The notes beneath the pieces were generated by a model. That model searched no databases and was not told where the DNA came from. It saw nothing but the letters and a program-made list of their open reading frames with translations. DNA of 64,000 nt from JBEBVQ01 sp037190845 (GTDB taxonomy: Bacteria > Bacteroidota > Bacteroidia > Chitinophagales > Chitinophagaceae). Location: the NCBI GenBank assembly GCA_037190845.1, contig JBBCJI010000030.1, positions 62,001 through 126,000 on the forward strand. The letters run 5' to 3'. Made by a program: the position numbers and the translations under genes. Below are positions 60,894 to 64,000 of the stretch, one piece after another (positions within the stretch are counted from its first letter, which is position 1; each line of letters starts with the position of its first letter).

Positions 60894-60947
60894 TGTTTCC
60901 GGGTGAGGAGCGAAGCATTTTCAATCCCTGCCCGGAAGCATTTTTTT
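60894..60947 (+). terminator. Rho-independent terminator
   Basis: TGTTTCCGGG (60894-60903) pairs with CCCGGAAGCA (60931-60940) with one G-U pair, followed by seven T (60941-60947). The 27-base loop is long, but the stem and T-tract are good. Confidence 0.7.
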
Positions 60948-60971
60948 GGCGGTAACGTTAAAACAGGTCTG

Positions 60972-63900
60972 ATGTACATGGATTTTTATAAGCCCTTATC
61001 AAAAAAAGTATTTCTATTCACCTGCCTGTTTTCTGTGGTGGCGGCGTTGCATTTGCATGCTCATGACCATAACCCTCCGGAGCCAGATAGAACCTCTTTT
61101 TTGCTGGAGTTCATTGAGAATAAAGGCCAGTGGACACCGGAAGCACGTTATAAAGCAGAGGTGCCTGGCGGTGCCATGTTCCTGACGGATAAGGGTTTTG
61201 TATATCATTATGTAAGTAGTGACGACATGACCCGCCTGCACGGAGCCGGTCACGAACAGGAGATTGATCCGTCCTCAGAAATGGTACGTCATCATGCTTA
61301 CCGGGTAAGGTATGTAAACGCCTGCGGGAATATTGGTTATTCGGCAAAAGACAGACGGCCTTATTATCATAATTACTTCCTGGGTAATGACGTTTCGTCA
61401 TGGAAAGGACATGTCGGGTTGTATGGCTCTGTTTTGCAAAAAGGGGTGTACAAGGGTATTGATGTTTCCGTGTATAGTAATGGAACAACGTTGAAGTATG
61501 ATTTTATAGTTGCTCCGGGCGCCGATCCCGGGCAGATAAGCTTGTCATTTGAAGGAGTGCTGCCTTTCCTTACAGAAGAGGGACATCTGAAAATCAGCAC
61601 AACATTTAATGAGGTGATTGAGGAAGCGCCGTATGTATATCAGGAGGTCGACGGCAAAGTAGTTGTTGTTGCCTGCCGGTACCGGCTGCAGGATAATCTA
61701 CTTTCGTTTGAATTGCCGGATGGGTACAACAGGCATTATCCGCTGGTAATAGATCCTTCTGTAGTCTTTTCGACATTTAGCGGCAGTACCGGAGGCGAAA
61801 AGTATGCTTATTCTTCCGCTTACGATAAGTCAGGAAATTTTTATCTCGGTGCGCAAGCCCGTTCTACAGGGTGGCCCTCAACTGTCGGGGCTTTTCAGAC
61901 AATTTACGCAGGGAATTTTGACGTGGGCATTAACAAATACAATGCTTCAGGGTCAACGCTTATCTATGCTACTTATTTTGGTGGAAATAATGAAGATATT
62001 CCGCATTCACTGGTCGTGAACGATCAGGAAGAGCTGATTGTCGTGGGTACGACCACATCTTCAAATCTACCAATACCCGCCAACGGTTACGACCGTACAT
62101 TGGGTGGCGCCAAAGATCTTTTTGTAGCTCATTTTAATGCGGCAGGTACGGCATTGATCGGCGCTACTTATGTTGGTGGGTCGTCTGCAGAAGGGATATA
62201 CCAAACAATGGGTGCAGCAAATACTACCTTTGAAGGTGGTGTTTTCTGGGTCAGTCCCTGTGATGTCGTATTGAATGACAGCGGAGATATCTGGGTGATC
62301 AGTAATACCGCGTCTTCCAATTTTCCTGTGACTACCGGCGCTCAGCAGACCACTTACGGCGGAGGCTCAACGGATGCAGTACTCTTCCGGCTGAAGTCTG
62401 ATTGCACTGCGATGCAGTACAGCACATTCCTGGGTGGAAGCCGCAAGGACGATGGGTACGGAATCACGAAGAATCATCAGAAGCAGATTGTAATATGCGG
62501 CGGTACGAACAGTCCGAATTTTCCGGTATCTTTTGGTGCGTACAAAAGCGGTCCGTCAGGAAGTGCGGATGGCTTTGTTTCGATTGTCAACCCGACGACA
62601 GGATTTATTACACGCTCTACTTATCTCGGTACAGATACACTGGATATGGCATTTAAAGTTGCAGTGAATGAACAGGGATATGTATATGTGGCCGGTCGAA
62701 CTATGGGGAATTATCCGGTTACTACCGGGACGTTTTCTATGGGCGCAAACAGAGATTTATTCCTTGAGAAATTGTCTCCTGATTTAAGTGCTTCGCTTGC
62801 AAGTACACGTTTTGGTAATCAACAGTCGTTGAATACCCGGTTTGTGCCTACGGCGTTTACTGTTGACCATTGCAATAATGTCTATCTGGCAGGCTTCAGG
62901 TGGACGACAGGTATTGCCGGGTATCCGCTTACCGGTAATGCATTTCAATCTGCCAGCGGCGGATTTTGGCTCGGTGTGTTGGACCGGGATTTCTCCGGTG
63001 TATTGTTCGGTACCTTTTATGGTCACGGAGATGGCGCAGTTTATCATATTCATCAGGGTTCGCACCGCCTCGATCCACATGGTGTGGCTTATCACTCTAT
63101 TTGTGCGGGTAGTAATACTAATCTTTCCACCGTGACGGGCAGTTACCGGACAACCAAGAGTAATACAGGTCAGGACGCTGCCAGTTTCAAATTTGATCTC
63201 TCAGAGTATGTTCGCAGGGATACTGTTTATACCCGCTATGATACATCCGTTTGTTATGGGAGTGGTTTACTGCTGACAGCCGGTTCTGGGATAGCCACTA
63301 CGGATCATGTTTGGCAGGATGGCAACACACGGAAAACTTTTAGAGTGACGAATTCGGGGACTTACATAGTACGCTACCGGCATAGTGACCAGCCCTGTAC
63401 TTTTTACTATGATTCGTTCTATGTGTTGTTTACGCCTTTACCGGAAATACTTTCGGTGGTGGTTGACAGCGCCGGCTGTCCCGGTGAGCTGCAAGGACAG
63501 ATAGAAATCCGGACATCTCCCAGTCAGACAGCATGTGGTTTTGAACTGTATCAGGCAGTAGACAGTATTCTGATTGAAACCGGGACATCTACTACAGGGT
63601 TTAGCTTTACAGGACTTGATGCAGGGAATTATTATGTGGTGATCCGTACATTATCTGGTTGCGATACTTCATTTTCATTGTTCGTTCCGGGAGCCGTTGC
63701 TCCCGATGCCTCTTTTTATTTATCCGATTCTGTTATTTGCGTGGGTAGTAGTGTTGTTGGCCACAATACATCTTCAGGAGCGTACGGCTCCTGGCTGTGG
63801 GATCCCGGCAATGGGGGTGAGCTTTCAGAAGTATATCAGCCCCGTTTTTATTATCCTGCTGCCGGCAGATATAACGTATTGTTAGTTATAGAAAATGATC

Positions 63901-64000
63901 AGTGTGCCGATACGGCAGTACAAATGTTGGATGTTAAGGATTTTTCACTTCGCCTGCTGACGAGCGCTGATATCGTAAAATATGGTGTGGAAGTCCGTTT
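60972..64000 (+). CDS. SBBP/PKD surface protein, C-terminus beyond the window
   Basis: Starts at ATG 60972 (MYMDFYKPLSKKVFLFTCLF) and stays open through the window end: 1009 complete codons without a stop. After the leader comes an N-terminal domain with FIENKGQWTPEARYKAEVPG, GAMFLTDKGFVYHY and GNDVSSWKGHVGLYG, the DUF7948-like head typical of SBBP proteins. Then SBBP repeats follow (STFSGSTGGEKYAYSSAYDK, IYATYFGGNNEDIPHSLVV, YSTFLGGSRKDDGYGITKN). Last is a PKD-like domain (ASFYLSDSVICVGSSVVGHN, SWLWDPGNGGELSEVYQPRF). A sorting domain probably lies beyond 64000. Likely T9SS cargo. Confidence 0.85.
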   Translation, partial: MYMDFYKPLSKKVFLFTCLFSVVAALHLHAHDHNPPEPDRTSFLLEFIENKGQWTPEARYKAEVPGGAMFLTDKGFVYHYVSSDDMTRLHGAGHEQEIDPSSEMVRHHAYRVRYVNACGNIGYSAKDRRPYYHNYFLGNDVSSWKGHVGLYGSVLQKGVYKGIDVSVYSNGTTLKYDFIVAPGADPGQISLSFEGVLPFLTEEGHLKISTTFNEVIEEAPYVYQEVDGKVVVVACRYRLQDNLLSFELPDGYNRHYPLVIDPSVVFSTFSGSTGGEKYAYSSAYDKSGNFYLGAQARSTGWPSTVGAFQTIYAGNFDVGINKYNASGSTLIYATYFGGNNEDIPHSLVVNDQEELIVVGTTTSSNLPIPANGYDRTLGGAKDLFVAHFNAAGTALIGATYVGGSSAEGIYQTMGAANTTFEGGVFWVSPCDVVLNDSGDIWVISNTASSNFPVTTGAQQTTYGGGSTDAVLFRLKSDCTAMQYSTFLGGSRKDDGYGITKNHQKQIVICGGTNSPNFPVSFGAYKSGPSGSADGFVSIVNPTTGFITRSTYLGTDTLDMAFKVAVNEQGYVYVAGRTMGNYPVTTGTFSMGANRDLFLEKLSPDLSASLASTRFGNQQSLNTRFVPTAFTVDHCNNVYLAGFRWTTGIAGYPLTGNAFQSASGGFWLGVLDRDFSGVLFGTFYGHGDGAVYHIHQGSHRLDPHGVAYHSICAGSNTNLSTVTGSYRTTKSNTGQDAASFKFDLSEYVRRDTVYTRYDTSVCYGSGLLLTAGSGIATTDHVWQDGNTRKTFRVTNSGTYIVRYRHSDQPCTFYYDSFYVLFTPLPEILSVVVDSAGCPGELQGQIEIRTSPSQTACGFELYQAVDSILIETGTSTTGFSFTGLDAGNYYVVIRTLSGCDTSFSLFVPGAVAPDASFYLSDSVICVGSSVVGHNTSSGAYGSWLWDPGNGGELSEVYQPRFYYPAAGRYNVLLVIENDQCADTAVQMLDVKDFSLRLLTSADIVKYGVEVR

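Overview
The window comes from a Bacteroidota chromosome, most probably from the Chitinophagia/Sphingobacteriia side. The evidence is PorQ of the type IX secretion system (T9SS), several surface proteins ending in T9SS type A or type B (CHU_C) sorting domains, BshA (bacillithiol), a HYC_CC_PP/HMA/TonB-receptor metal operon, TPR-type histidine kinases, and a -33/-7 promoter of the form TTG-N19-TAnnTTTG. No rRNA, tRNA, CRISPR array, complete insertion sequence or phage module was seen. All assignments rest on reading the protein sequences; no database search was run.

Positions 1-31,000 are mostly housekeeping and envelope genes. They hold a lipase-like gene fragment, pyruvate carboxylase (pyc) convergent with a methyltransferase, a minus-strand pair of a NamZ-type muramidase and a large MMPL/acyltransferase/methyltransferase fusion, a SlyD-like prolyl isomerase, hutI, cmk, an M20 dipeptidase and a GT-C glycosyltransferase. 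Then come an alpha-oxoamine synthase (possible serine palmitoyltransferase), an MFS transporter, bshA, a small cytochrome c, an M28 peptidase, an orphan ABC permease, a ferredoxin-NADP reductase/ferredoxin pair, a TPR histidine kinase, fabI and porQ. Gaps in this part carry dispersed inverted repeats. One is a 226-bp MITE-like element with 14-bp terminal repeats and a TAA target duplication, sitting inside an older dispersed repeat.

Positions 29,800-43,550 hold a putative copper/soft-metal operon (HYC_CC_PP protein, secreted HMA protein, TonB receptor), an FMN reductase, an endonuclease Q-UvrD helicase fusion, an LpxD-family acyltransferase, and an Xre-like regulator divergent from two overlapping genes. 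Those two encode a tandemly duplicated helical protein and a protein with a degenerate nucleotidyltransferase half plus a HEPN half. dprA, a DUF6438 lipoprotein and an arginase-fold protein with altered metal ligands follow.

Positions 43,550-64,000 form a cell-surface locus. Two paralogous cassettes, each a NarL-type response regulator plus a TPR/HisKA_3 histidine kinase, lie on the minus strand. Between them six genes run on the plus strand: a T9SS type A protein, three tandem paralogues sharing an N-terminal module (two with a FISUMP domain), and two large type B proteins with PKD domains. Beyond the second cassette lie an SBBP-type protein with cysteine-containing repeats and a >1000-residue SBBP/PKD protein cut by the window end. 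The arrangement suggests that the kinases sense envelope or surface conditions and control the exported proteins, which PorQ and other T9SS parts would help deliver; this link is inferred from position only.
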